Below, in pieces: positions 7,557 to 15,319 of a stretch of 64,000 nucleotides of DNA. The stretch comes from Hamadaea tsunoensis DSM 44101 (GTDB lineage: Bacteria; Actinomycetota; Actinomycetes; Mycobacteriales; Micromonosporaceae). The translations under genes and the position numbers were made by a program. The stretch is taken from positions 62,001-126,000 of the forward strand of contig NZ_AUAX01000002.1 in NCBI RefSeq assembly GCF_000428945.1, read 5' to 3'. The first letter of the stretch is position 1. The number at the start of each line of letters is the position of its first letter. The notes below the pieces were generated by a model, which saw nothing but the letters and a program-made list of their open reading frames with translations, was not told where the DNA came from and ran no database searches.

Positions 7557-7994
7557 ATGCGCCGGATCAGTGCGACGACAGTGGTGGACGCCCCCGCGGC
7601 GGCCATCTTCGAACTGCTCGCCGACCCGGCGCAGCACCCGCTCATCGACGGTTCGGGGACGGTGCGGGCCGCCCGCCGAGCCCGCCGCCTCGAACTCGGG
7701 GCCTCCTTCGACATGGACATGCGCATCGGCGCCCGCTACAGGATCCGCAACACCGTCGTCGAGTACGAGGAGAACCGCCTGCTGGCCTGGCGCCACTTCA
7801 ACGGCCACCGCTGGCGCTGGCAGCTCGAACCGCTGGACGAATCGCGTACGCGGGTCACCGAGACGTTCGACTGGACGACCGCCCGGCATCCGTGGGCGAT
7901 CATCCTGCTCGGCTTCCCTCGGCGTAACCGGCGCGCGATCGACCGCTCACTCGCCCTGCTGACCGCCCACTTCGCACAGCCGTCGGACCGGTGA
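7557..7994 (+). CDS. SRPBCC / polyketide-cyclase-like ligand-binding protein
   Basis: 145-aa START-fold protein. The N-terminus (I-S-A-T-T-V-V-D-A-P-A-A-A-I-F-E-L-L-A-D-P) and C-terminal helix (R-R-N-R-R-A-I-D-R-S-L-A-L-L-T-A-H-F) are characteristic of the SRPBCC superfamily, which binds hydrophobic ligands. No catalytic residue can be inferred. It stands alone, 78 nt after the HxlR gene, and is convergent with the AI-2E-type transporter gene. Confidence 0.8.
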   Translation: MRRISATTVVDAPAAAIFELLADPAQHPLIDGSGTVRAARRARRLELGASFDMDMRIGARYRIRNTVVEYEENRLLAWRHFNGHRWRWQLEPLDESRTRVTETFDWTTARHPWAIILLGFPRRNRRAIDRSLALLTAHFAQPSDR

Positions 7995-8078
7995 GGGAGC
8001 GCTCCGAACCCGGTAGCGGTCCGCCGCCGAACGAGCCGGCACAGCAGGAGGCAGCTCCAGTCACCAGCTGGAATCGCG

Positions 8079-9410
8079 CTATGCGGTGTGTCCGGCGGTC
8101 GCCACGACCGGTGGACGATCGGTGTCGGGCGGCGCGTCCTGTGTGGCGGGTTCGACCTTGGCCTGGTCGTCGTCCGTGGGATCGGTACCCGGTGGTGGAC
8201 GGTCGGCCGTCGGCTCGCCGGACGGATGGGCGGCGAGGTACCGCACCGCCGTATTGGCCACCGCCAGCAGAGGTACGGCGACCAGGCCGCCGATGATGCC
8301 GGCGGTGACGACTCCCGTGGCGATCGCGAGGATCACCGCGAGCGGATGCAGGGCGACGGCGCGACCCATGATCAGTGGCTGAAGGACATGGCCCTCCAGT
8401 TGCTGGACGCCGATGACGACGCCCAGGACGATCAGTGCGGTCACGGGTCCCTGCGTGACGAGGGCCACGAGCACGGCCACGCCACCGGAGAGGGTGGCGC
8501 CGACGACGGGGATGAACGCTCCGAGGAAGACCAGGGCCGCCAGCGGCAGGGCCAGCGGTACGCGGAGCACGAAGAGGCCGATCCCGATCCCGACCGCGTC
8601 GACGAAGGCGACGAGGACGGTGGCGCGTACGTAGGAGCCGAGTGTGACCCACGAGTAGTGCCCGGCTCGTGCGACCGGTACCTGGGCGGCGCGGGGTAGG
8701 AGGCGGCAGAGGAAACGCCAGATCTGGCCGCCGTCGCGCAGGAAGAAGAACAGGGTGAAGAGCACGACGAAGAATCCGGCGACGACCTCGGTCACGGTGG
8801 CGGCGGTGCTCAGCGCCCCCGAGGCGAGCGCGCCCTGGTTCTTCGTCACCGCCTGCTGGATCTTGTCGACCTGCGCGTTGAGCTGGGCCTGGGACAGATG
8901 CAGCGGCCCCTGGGCGAGCCACGTCTGTATCTGGGTGATCGCCTGGCCCACCTGGGCGGACAGCGTGTCGAACTGGCTGATGAACGTCCGGACGATGAGG
9001 CCGAGGCCGCCGGCCACCACCAGCAGCCCGGTCACCAGCACGATGCCGGCGGCGAAGGACCGGTTCACCCCGCGTCTGCGCAGGGCCACCGCGGCCGGTT
9101 CGAACAATGCCGCCAGCAGCAGGGCGACGGCCACGGGAACGATGACCACGCTCAGGAGCGCGACGACCTTCAGCACCAGGTACGCGGCGACGGCGATCAG
9201 GATCAGACGCCAGGCCCAGGCGCCCGCGAGGCGTACGCCCCGGGGAATGTGGTCGTCGACGGTCGGCGCGGATTCGACCATGAGCACCGAACCCGTGGCC
9301 GTGTCGGCACCATCGGCGTCGTCGAGGGGCAGCGGCGGCAGCGGGCCGGCCTGCTGGGCGTTGATCAAGCGCGTCCGCGCCCGCTGGCGTACTTGGCTGA
9401 CCCAGTTCAT
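8079..9410 (-). CDS. AI-2E / PerM family transporter
   Basis: 443-aa membrane protein: ~65-residue cytoplasmic N-terminus, paired helices at ~68-125, a long amphipathic region (residues ~140-210, rich in Gln), then five more helices including F-F-V-V-L-F-T-L-F-F-F-L-R-D-G and the family-typical G-A-F-I-P-V-V-G-A and G-H-V-L-Q-P-L-I-M-G-R near residues 315 and 365. A Pro/Asp-rich cytoplasmic tail follows. The family includes the E. coli AI-2 exporter TqsA and sodium/proton antiporters, so the substrate is open. ATG 9410 has AAGGG about 9 nt upstream. Confidence 0.9.
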   Translation of the reverse strand: MNWVSQVRQRARTRLINAQQAGPLPPLPLDDADGADTATGSVLMVESAPTVDDHIPRGVRLAGAWAWRLILIAVAAYLVLKVVALLSVVIVPVAVALLLAALFEPAAVALRRRGVNRSFAAGIVLVTGLLVVAGGLGLIVRTFISQFDTLSAQVGQAITQIQTWLAQGPLHLSQAQLNAQVDKIQQAVTKNQGALASGALSTAATVTEVVAGFFVVLFTLFFFLRDGGQIWRFLCRLLPRAAQVPVARAGHYSWVTLGSYVRATVLVAFVDAVGIGIGLFVLRVPLALPLAALVFLGAFIPVVGATLSGGVAVLVALVTQGPVTALIVLGVVIGVQQLEGHVLQPLIMGRAVALHPLAVILAIATGVVTAGIIGGLVAVPLLAVANTAVRYLAAHPSGEPTADRPPPGTDPTDDDQAKVEPATQDAPPDTDRPPVVATAGHTA

Positions 9411-9943
9411 CGCAGCACCCTTGATCCCTCGGATCCGTTACATCGATCTCGTGTGGCGTACCCAGCGGGAGCGGCCGCCGGAAAAAGAGATCGCGGGGTC
9501 CGAGCGATCGTGAGGTGATGACACCTCGGGTTACACCGGCCGATTACCCCACGCTCAGCACGCAAAACGTCGCATCGACGGCCCCGACGCGATCGAGGAG
9601 CAGGCCGACGGGGGTACGCGTACGCCGATGAGGAAATGTCGGCTGTATGTGGTTAGTCGACCCGCGGGCGGGTATGACGACTTCTGTAAGCCCTGCTGTC
9701 GCCCGCAGCGACGGCCGACGCCCGGACCCGCGGCCACCGATCGGCGAAACACCGCGGCCGGTTCCTCGCCCCACGACCGATCGGTACGCGCGGTCACAGC
9801 GCCTCGGCGACCCGGGCTTCTCTCGATGCCGACGCCGATGCCGACGCGCCCGCGCGGCACCACTCTCGACGGCCGGCGCGTCCTCGCCGTCCGCGCCACT
9901 CAGGACAGACCTCCGCGCCACCCTCCAGACAGGACGGCCCAAC
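9411..9943. other. 533-nt intergenic region between divergent genes
   Basis: No convincing coding frame; open frames on both strands here are incidental to the GC content. It holds the upstream region of the AI-2E-type gene and the SigB-like promoter candidate at 9651-9675 for the plus-strand genes. Confidence 0.55.
9651..9675 (+). promoter_or_regulatory. SigB-like promoter candidate (site 1)
   Basis: GGTT-N15-GGGTAT, matching the Streptomyces stress sigma consensus (GNNT, 14-16 nt, GGGTA[C/T]). It lies about 270 nt upstream of the DUF3618-like gene. Related sites occur at 11004 and 14359. Confidence 0.35.
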
Positions 9944-10609
9944 ATGGCGGACATCTCCGCTCGTTCCACCGGCGACCCCGCCGGTTCCCCGACGCCCGGC
10001 ACCACCGTGCCGGGCACTCCCGTGACCGGCCCTCCCCTACCCCCCGAGCGCACCCCGACCGGGCGTACGCCTGTCGATCCGACGACGGAAACGCCGCCGT
10101 TCGCGACGGGTGCCCCGACGCCGGCCACGACCGACGCCACGGGACCGGACCCCGACGGCACCGCGGACGAGGGCGCCGAGCACGGCGTCCAGGAGCACGG
10201 CGGCGACCTGGCCACCGAGACCGGCCGCCAGGGCCGCACTCTCTACGAGGAGGCTCGCTCCCAGGTCGGCGAGCAGGTCGTCGCGCAGCAGAAGCGCCTC
10301 GTCCACGGCCTGTACGCGCTCAGCGGCGAGGTCGGCAAGATGGCCGAGGACGGCGGCCGGACCGGGCCCGCCGCGACGCACCTGGCCCGGCAGGCGTCGG
10401 ACCGGATCGCCGATACCGCCCGGTGGATCGACGATCGTGATCCGGGCCAGGTGGTCGAAGACGTCAAGGCGTACGCGCGACGCCGGCCGGCGATGTTCCT
10501 CACCGCCGCGGCCTTGCTGGGTGTGGTCGCCGGGCGGCTGGCCCGGAATCTCGGCGGCCGGTCGAAGAGCAAGAAGTCGGCTGGGCGTACCGGAGCCGAC
10601 CGCTCGTGA
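9944..10609 (+). CDS. DUF3618-like protein with single C-terminal membrane helix
   Basis: 221-aa protein from ATG 9944 (MADISARST). Residues 1-90 are a low-complexity Pro/Thr/Gly stretch. Residues ~95-175 are charged helical (Y-E-E-A-R-S-Q-V-G-E-Q-V-V-A-Q-Q-K), and a C-terminal helix near residues 185-205 (R-R-P-A-M-F-L-T-A-A-A-L-L-G-V-V) is followed by a basic tail. This layout is typical of actinobacterial DUF3618/phage-holin-neighbour proteins of stress loci; its role is unknown. Its stop overlaps the next start (GTGA). Confidence 0.65.
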   Translation: MADISARSTGDPAGSPTPGTTVPGTPVTGPPLPPERTPTGRTPVDPTTETPPFATGAPTPATTDATGPDPDGTADEGAEHGVQEHGGDLATETGRQGRTLYEEARSQVGEQVVAQQKRLVHGLYALSGEVGKMAEDGGRTGPAATHLARQASDRIADTARWIDDRDPGQVVEDVKAYARRRPAMFLTAAALLGVVAGRLARNLGGRSKSKKSAGRTGADRS

Positions 10610-11001
10610 CCGGGCCGGCCGTCGACGGGGGCACTTCGATGAATACCTGTCCCGATCAGGTGAGCGACGACCTCCGGCGTACGCCTGCCCATCTCAGCGG
10701 TGACATGGATGCCGTGGCGCACAAGACGAGTCCGGGCCGGGCGGTCCACGATCGCGTGAGCCGGACGCTGGGCCTCCTGTACGGTGCCCGCGACAGCGTG
10801 AAGGGCGGCGCCTCGGCGACGTCCGACCCGGCGTCCGAGTCCACCGACCCGGTACGCAGGACCGCGCCGGGCAACCCGATCGCCGCCTCGGGGGCCGGAC
10901 TGAACGCGAGCCCCGAACCGGCTCCCCGGAGCACCGTCCAGTCACGCGTCGCGGCACTTTCGGACGCGTTGTCCGGCGAATCCGGTGAATGTCTTCCTTG
11001 A
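10606..11001 (+). CDS. Hypothetical soluble protein coupled to the preceding gene
   Basis: 131 aa from GTG 10606, overlapping the previous stop by 4 nt (GTGA). ATG 10639 with a GGGGG site 7 nt upstream is a good alternative. No family is recognised. The sequence is hydrophilic, Ser/Pro/Ala-rich, without membrane or signal segments, and looks largely disordered apart from a short helix (V-H-D-R-V-S-R-T-L-G-L-L-Y). Codon bias supports translation. Confidence 0.5.
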   Translation: MTGPAVDGGTSMNTCPDQVSDDLRRTPAHLSGDMDAVAHKTSPGRAVHDRVSRTLGLLYGARDSVKGGASATSDPASESTDPVRRTAPGNPIAASGAGLNASPEPAPRSTVQSRVAALSDALSGESGECLP

Positions 11002-11003
11002 CT

Positions 11004-11029
11004 GTTTCCCCGTTGTTCGCTCCGGGTAG
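11004..11029 (+). promoter_or_regulatory. SigB-like promoter candidate (site 2)
   Basis: GTTT-N16-GGGTAG, about 88 nt upstream of the GAF-ANTAR start. It fits the stress-sigma consensus except for the last base. Confidence 0.4.
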
Positions 11030-11116
11030 AGGCTGAGGCACCTTCTCAGCTCCGTCGCCCTGGACCCCGGCGACACCAGGTGTCGGCGCAGTGTCGACCA
11101 AGCCGGAGTGTCCGAC

Positions 11117-11875
11117 ATGTCAGCTGTGGTCCCCGGCTCCAGCCGGCAACTCGCCGAGGTCCTGCTGGACTCCCTCGACACCCTGGTCGACGACTTCGAA
11201 CTCGCCGACTTCGCCCAGATGCTGACCGACCACATGACGGCCCTCGTCGGACCGGTGACGCTCGGAATCACCCTGGCCGGACCCGGCCGGCGGCTGCGGT
11301 TCATCGCCGCCCAGCACACGACCCTCGCCGTCCGGGGGCTCGGCGGCGCCCTGGAGTACCTTCAGATCGACTTCGGCGAGGGCCCGGGCCAGGACTGCTT
11401 TCGCACGGGCGCGGCGGTGGTGAACGTCGACCTGCGCACGGCGGCCCAGCGCTGGCCACGCTATGCACCACTGGCAGTCGCCGCCGGTCTCCTGACCGCG
11501 CATGCCTTTCCGCTACGGCTGCGACATGAGTCCATCGGTGCCGTCACCGCCGTCGGCGGCCGGAGCACGCGGCCCCTGCGGCTCGACGACGCGTACACGA
11601 TCCAGGCACTCGCGGACCTGGCGGTGCTGACCCTGCTGGGAGATCAACCCCATGCCGACCGGGCCCGGTCGCGGCAGCTGCGCGCGCGGCTGGGCCGCCG
11701 GGTGGTCGTCGAGCGGGCCACCGGCGTGGTCGCCGCACTCCTCCACCTGCCCGTCGACGAAGCCTTCATCCTCATCAGCCAAGCGGCCCGCCGTCGTGAT
11801 CGCCGTCTGTACGACCTCGCGAGCAGCCTCCTGGCCGACCGGTCCATGATCGACGACCTGACCTGGAACGCCTGA
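11117..11875 (+). CDS. GAF-ANTAR regulator (copy 1)
   Basis: 252-aa protein. GAF domain at ~15-170 ([11 protein letters not shown] at ~92-102) and ANTAR domain at ~190-245 ([13 protein letters not shown], then [17 protein letters not shown]). ANTAR domains bind paired hexaloop hairpins in nascent RNA and act as antiterminators; the GAF part would sense a small ligand. ATG 11117 is preferred because GGAG lies 8 nt upstream. Paralogue of 15320-16036: both start L-A-(E/D)-V-L and share T-L-V-D-D-F. Confidence 0.9.
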
Positions 11876-12072
11876 CCTCGTGCCCGCGGTCGCGAGCGGA
11901 TCTCCGTATCGATTCGGCGCTATGGCCTAGGGGAGGACTCCGAGCTGCGGCTAGACTGGCGGCAGGCCGTTGACGTATCCGCGGCCGACCGGATGACCGT
12001 CCGGCCCCTCGGGCCCAGCCTTCGCCCGCCATTGATGCATTCATGCTCAATCGAGCGGTTGGAGGACCAACT

Positions 12073-12588
12073 GTGTCCCAACCCGACCTTCAAGCGGCGC
12101 ATCCCGGTCTCGTGCGGATCGACGTCACACCGGTGGATGACGGATCCTCCCGCCCGCGCGTACGGGCGAGCGTCACTGGTGAGCTGGACATGTCGAATTC
12201 TTCCGTCCTGCAGGCATGCCTGCTCACGGTCCTGCGTGACAGCCGTCCCGAGGTTCTCGACCTCGACTTCGCCGGCGTGCGGTTCATGGACTGCGCCGCG
12301 GTCCGTGTGCTGGTGCGGGTCCAGACGGCCGCCGAGCTCGCCGACTGCCGTCTGCGCCTGATGCACCCCCGGCAGATCGTCGTCCGGGTACTCGTGGCCC
12401 TCGGCCTGTTCGAGACGTTCCACACGACGCCCACATTCGACGCTTCGTCGATCGACCTGTCGATAGACCTTGAAATGGACCTGTCGATAGACCTTGAGCA
12501 GCCTGATTCCCGGGTTGCCCGGCGCGCTTTGCGGCCCGAACAGGCGTACGGTGGAGGTATCCCGGAATCGACGACATCCCGCCCGTGA
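12073..12588 (+). CDS. STAS-domain protein (anti-sigma-factor antagonist-like) with repeat tail
   Basis: 171 aa from GTG 12073, with GGAGGA 6 nt upstream. The STAS fold spans ~15-115: V-T-G-E-L-D-M-S-N followed by V-L-D-L-D-F-A-G-V-R-F-M-D-C-A-A-V-R-V-L. The usual phosphorylatable Ser in D-S-S-G is Cys-Ala here (M-D-C-A-A), so regulation by a RsbW-type kinase is doubtful. An unusual acidic tail encoded by a 20-bp direct repeat (S-I-D-L-S-I-D-L-E-M-D-L) follows. Probably part of a sigma-factor partner-switch in this island. Confidence 0.82.
   Translation: MSQPDLQAAHPGLVRIDVTPVDDGSSRPRVRASVTGELDMSNSSVLQACLLTVLRDSRPEVLDLDFAGVRFMDCAAVRVLVRVQTAAELADCRLRLMHPRQIVVRVLVALGLFETFHTTPTFDASSIDLSIDLEMDLSIDLEQPDSRVARRALRPEQAYGGGIPESTTSRP
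12454..12497 (+). repeat. 20-bp direct repeat inside the STAS gene
   Basis: Two exact copies of a 20-nt unit starting GACCTGTCGATAGACC, at 12454-12473 and 12478-12497 (24-nt period, in frame). They encode the D-L-S-I-D-L-E repeat of the C-terminal tail and are more AT-rich than the rest of the gene, suggesting a recent in-frame duplication. Confidence 0.85.
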
Positions 12589-12627
12589 GGTGTCAGCCAC
12601 ACCGGCTACCGCTCAGAGCGGATCGTC

Positions 12628-13032
12628 ATGGCCCTTCTCCAGCGCCCGCCCAACCAGGCGCCCGGCTCCCATCGCCTTACATCGGCAGATACCAATGTCG
12701 ATGCCATTCCGGCGCGGGAGCGGCCCGCCCCGGCGCGGACTCGGACCGGGGCCACCTGGTTCGGCATCTGCGTCGCCGCTGCCACCCTCGTGGTACTCAT
12801 CGTCTTCATGCTGCAGAATACGCGCAGCGTCGAGATCAGCTTCCTGTGGCTGCACGGCAGCGTTCCGCTCGCCCTCGGCCTGCTGATCGCGGCGGTCGGA
12901 AGCGCGGTCGTGGTGACGGTGATCGGCACGGCCCGCATCACCCAGCTGCGCCGGCGCAGCCGCCGCCAGCAATTCGCGGTACGCCGGGACGACAGGCCCG
13001 AGTCCGGCTCGTACCTCGCGGATGGGAGCTGA
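12628..13032 (+). CDS. LapA-domain (DUF1049) membrane protein
   Basis: 134-aa protein: disordered basic N-terminus (residues 1-45), two membrane helices (~47-67 and ~75-100) with the family motif V-F-M-L-Q-N-T-R-S-V-E-I-S-F-L-W between them, and a basic cytoplasmic tail (R-R-R-S-R-R-Q-Q). LapA-domain proteins act in envelope assembly in Gram-negatives; the role in actinomycetes is unknown. Its stop lies 1 nt before the next start, so the two are probably co-translated. Confidence 0.85.
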   Translation: MALLQRPPNQAPGSHRLTSADTNVDAIPARERPAPARTRTGATWFGICVAAATLVVLIVFMLQNTRSVEISFLWLHGSVPLALGLLIAAVGSAVVVTVIGTARITQLRRRSRRQQFAVRRDDRPESGSYLADGS

Positions 13033-13033
13033 C

Positions 13034-13609
13034 ATGACGGCGACCATGAACGCGCATACCGTCGCCGCGGCGAGCACGCCGCCGTCGACGCCGCGACTGC
13101 AACTGGAGCCCACCGGCTCGCGGCTTTCCCTGCTGGACGGGGGATGGTGGCCCCGGTCGACCGATCCCGTCGCCGAGCTTCCCGGCCTGGTGCTGGCCAT
13201 AGACAAGCTGCGCGGCCTGGTGTCACGCCTCGTCCTGAACGCCGAATTCTGGGACAGCCGGCCCGGCCGGCTGCGGGTCGCGGACCGGGTTCTGCGCCTC
13301 GGCTACTTCGCCAGCCAGCCGGTCAGCCTGCTCACCGCGTTGTGTGACAACGGAGAGCGCGTGGATCTCCTGGTCGTCGCGCCCGGCACGGACCCCGGGG
13401 CCGCCCGCGCCGCCCTGCTCACCTCGGCCACCACCGGTAACCTCGTGCACGCGCAGAGCATCCTGGGCAGCCTGGTCCGCCCGGTCGGCCTCGACGCTCC
13501 CGCGAAGACCGACGACGAGGACGGCGTCTGGGAGGACGACGGTGGCCGGATGACCACAGCGAAGCCGGGCCAGCTGGTGGAACGGCTGGTTCCCATCAGA
13601 CGGCCGTGA
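13034..13609 (+). CDS. DUF5994-type protein
   Basis: 191-aa soluble protein. The ATG at 13034 has GGGAG 5 nt upstream and starts 1 nt after the LapA-like stop. The segments L-S-L-L-D-G-G-W-W-P-R-S-T-D-P, E-L-P-G-L-V-L-A-I-D and R-V-L-R-L-G-Y-F resemble the DUF5994 family of actinobacterial stress and signalling loci, which has no known activity. Its 3' end overlaps the convergent pyrophosphatase gene by 14 nt. Confidence 0.72.
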   Translation: MTATMNAHTVAAASTPPSTPRLQLEPTGSRLSLLDGGWWPRSTDPVAELPGLVLAIDKLRGLVSRLVLNAEFWDSRPGRLRVADRVLRLGYFASQPVSLLTALCDNGERVDLLVVAPGTDPGAARAALLTSATTGNLVHAQSILGSLVRPVGLDAPAKTDDEDGVWEDDGGRMTTAKPGQLVERLVPIRRP

Positions 13610-14117
13610 ATTCCGTTCCCGCGGTGGCCGTCCGCTGATGGCGCTGCAGAGAACGGCTGATCTCGGCCTCGGCGGCCGGCCGGCCGCTCCAGTGGCCCGC
13701 CGTGGTGTGAAGCCGCCGCTTGCCGGGTTCGAGGTCTGTGTAGATCTCGAAGAAGTGCTGGATCTCGAGGCGATGAAAATGTTCAAGATCGTCAATATCT
13801 CGGACGTGCGCCTGGCGGGGATCCGCCGACGGTACGCACATCACGGTCGGGTCGGGGCCGAATTCGTCGTCGATGAGGAACATGCCGATCGCGCGGCACC
13901 TGATCTGGCAGCCGGGGAACGTCGGCTCCCGGACGAGGACCAGGGCGTCGAGGGGATCGACGCCTTCGCCCAGGGTCTGCTCGATGAAGCCGAAGTCGGC
14001 GGGGTACTGCGTAGCTGTGAAGAGCATGCGGTCCAGCCGGAGCCGGCCACGGGCCCGGTCCATCACGTACTTGTTGCGAGTCCCTTGAGGACTTTCGACC
14101 GTCACGTCGAACTCCAT
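13596..14117 (-). CDS. Divergent inorganic-pyrophosphatase family protein
   Basis: 173-aa protein clearly of the soluble family I pyrophosphatase fold (M-E-F-D-V-T-V-E-S-P-Q-G, Y-P-A-D-F-G-F-I, D-P-L-D-A-L-V, H-F-F-E-I-Y). Compared with E. coli PPase, several catalytic positions differ: the first Asp of the D-x-D-P-x-D signature is Gly (E-G-V-D-P-L-D), Lys104 is Thr (D-P-T-V), Lys142 is Thr (Y-T-D-L-E) and Tyr55 is Phe. Hydrolysis of pyrophosphate is therefore doubtful; a sensor or altered-substrate role is possible. The genome's housekeeping PPase is presumably elsewhere. Confidence 0.85.
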   Translation of the reverse strand: MEFDVTVESPQGTRNKYVMDRARGRLRLDRMLFTATQYPADFGFIEQTLGEGVDPLDALVLVREPTFPGCQIRCRAIGMFLIDDEFGPDPTVMCVPSADPRQAHVRDIDDLEHFHRLEIQHFFEIYTDLEPGKRRLHTTAGHWSGRPAAEAEISRSLQRHQRTATAGTEFTAV

Positions 14118-14533
14118 GGCCTACCCCACTTCTCCTCCCCGGGCCGCCCGGCGGCGGCGGTCGCGCCGATCGGGCACGTGATCTGGTTCGGGGGTCCGTG
14201 AATCCCTGCGGGCGCCGGCCACGCCACCGGGGTCTCGGGTGACAAGGTCACCATACGCCGAGGCCAGCCGGTCCGACCAAGTCCGCACGCTCCTCGTCCG
14301 GCGTCACGTGGCCTCGGGCGACTCGGAGGCGCCGCCGGAGGGAAAGAGCCCGCGCTACGGTTCGGCGACCTCGGCAAGGGGTACGCTCCTCGGATAAGCC
14401 GCCTGGGAGACGGCCTTCGACTCGGTTCCGCCCGATGGCGGCAGTCAATTGCGGCCTCACGGACCGTGAAGGTATCGGAGGCGTTCGTCGTGCGTACGAG
14501 ATCCGCCGATCGTCACGTGGCCAGGTGTGTCCG
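14118..14533. other. 416-nt intergenic region
   Basis: No convincing gene on either strand. It separates the divergent pyrophosphatase-like and GAF-ANTAR genes and contains the SigB-like site at 14359-14384. Confidence 0.5.
14359..14384 (+). promoter_or_regulatory. SigB-like promoter candidate (site 3)
   Basis: GGTT-N16-GGGTAC, a full match to the Streptomyces stress-sigma consensus, about 150 nt upstream of the second GAF-ANTAR start codon. Confidence 0.42.
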
Positions 14534-15256
14534 ATGACCGCGCAGCGCCGCATACGTCTGTGGACCCGGGTCGTCGAGGTGGCCGATGGCGGGCGGGTGA
14601 CCCTCGGCACCGTGTGCACCGCGCTGATCGAGGCGGCCGGCGTGGACGGCGCCTGGGCCAGCGTGCTGCTGCCCGCGAACCTCCGCGAGACGGTGTACGC
14701 CAGCGATGCGGTCGCCGAACGCCTCTCGGACCTCGCGCTGACCCTGGGCGAGGGGCCCGGCGTGGACGCCTCGGGTGGGACACCCGCCCTCGCCGCTGAT
14801 CTCCTCGACATCGATTCCCAGGCCCGCTGGCCGGTGTTCGCTCCCGCCGCGGTGCAGGTCGGCGCGCGAGCCCTGTTCGCCCTGCCGCTGCAGGTCGGCA
14901 CGATCCAGGTGGGCGTTCTCGACCTCTACCGGGCCGCCCCCGGCAGCCTCGACGACGACCAGCTTGCCGACGCCCTGCTGCTCGCGGACACCGCCTGCGC
15001 CATCCTGCTGGACGCCGGGGGCATGGATATCGGATCCGCCTCCCGTCCGCACCTCGACGCGCACCATCCCGAGGTACACCAGGCCACCGGAATGCTGATC
15101 GTCCAGCTGCGGGTCACTGCCTCGGTCGCTCTGGTCCGCCTTCGCGCGTACGCGTACGCCCACGACCTTCCGCTGCGCGACGTGGCACGCAGCGTGGTGG
15201 CACGACGCCTGCGGTTCTCCCCGGACCCCGACATCGGGGACGGTGGGCTGCAGTGA
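14534..15256 (+). CDS. GAF-ANTAR regulator (copy 2)
   Basis: 240-aa protein from ATG 14534 (MTAQRRIRLWTRVVEVADGG). GAF domain at ~25-165 with L-G-E-G-P-G-V-D-A-S at ~75; C-terminal ANTAR-like helices at ~180-230 (H-P-E-V-H-Q-A-T-G-M-L-I-V-Q-L). It differs from the other two copies: its GAF pocket lacks the C-F-R-T-G segment. A ligand-responsive RNA-binding antiterminator is the family role. The ribosome-binding site is weak, so the start is less certain. Confidence 0.85.
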   Translation: MTAQRRIRLWTRVVEVADGGRVTLGTVCTALIEAAGVDGAWASVLLPANLRETVYASDAVAERLSDLALTLGEGPGVDASGGTPALAADLLDIDSQARWPVFAPAAVQVGARALFALPLQVGTIQVGVLDLYRAAPGSLDDDQLADALLLADTACAILLDAGGMDIGSASRPHLDAHHPEVHQATGMLIVQLRVTASVALVRLRAYAYAHDLPLRDVARSVVARRLRFSPDPDIGDGGLQ

Positions 15257-15319
15257 AGCTGATCTGCTACTTCCAGCCGTACGCTCGGCGGGACTACTGT
15301 TGGGTGAAGGGTGAGTGAG

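Noticed and set aside
9544-9943. Overlapping frames on both strands in the 9.5-9.9 kb gap
   Set aside because: Low-complexity Arg/Pro-rich translations without family resemblance; the real start downstream is ATG 9944.
13900-14000. Assigning the pyrophosphatase homologue as the housekeeping ppa gene
   Set aside because: Several catalytic positions are changed, so a gene symbol would mislead.
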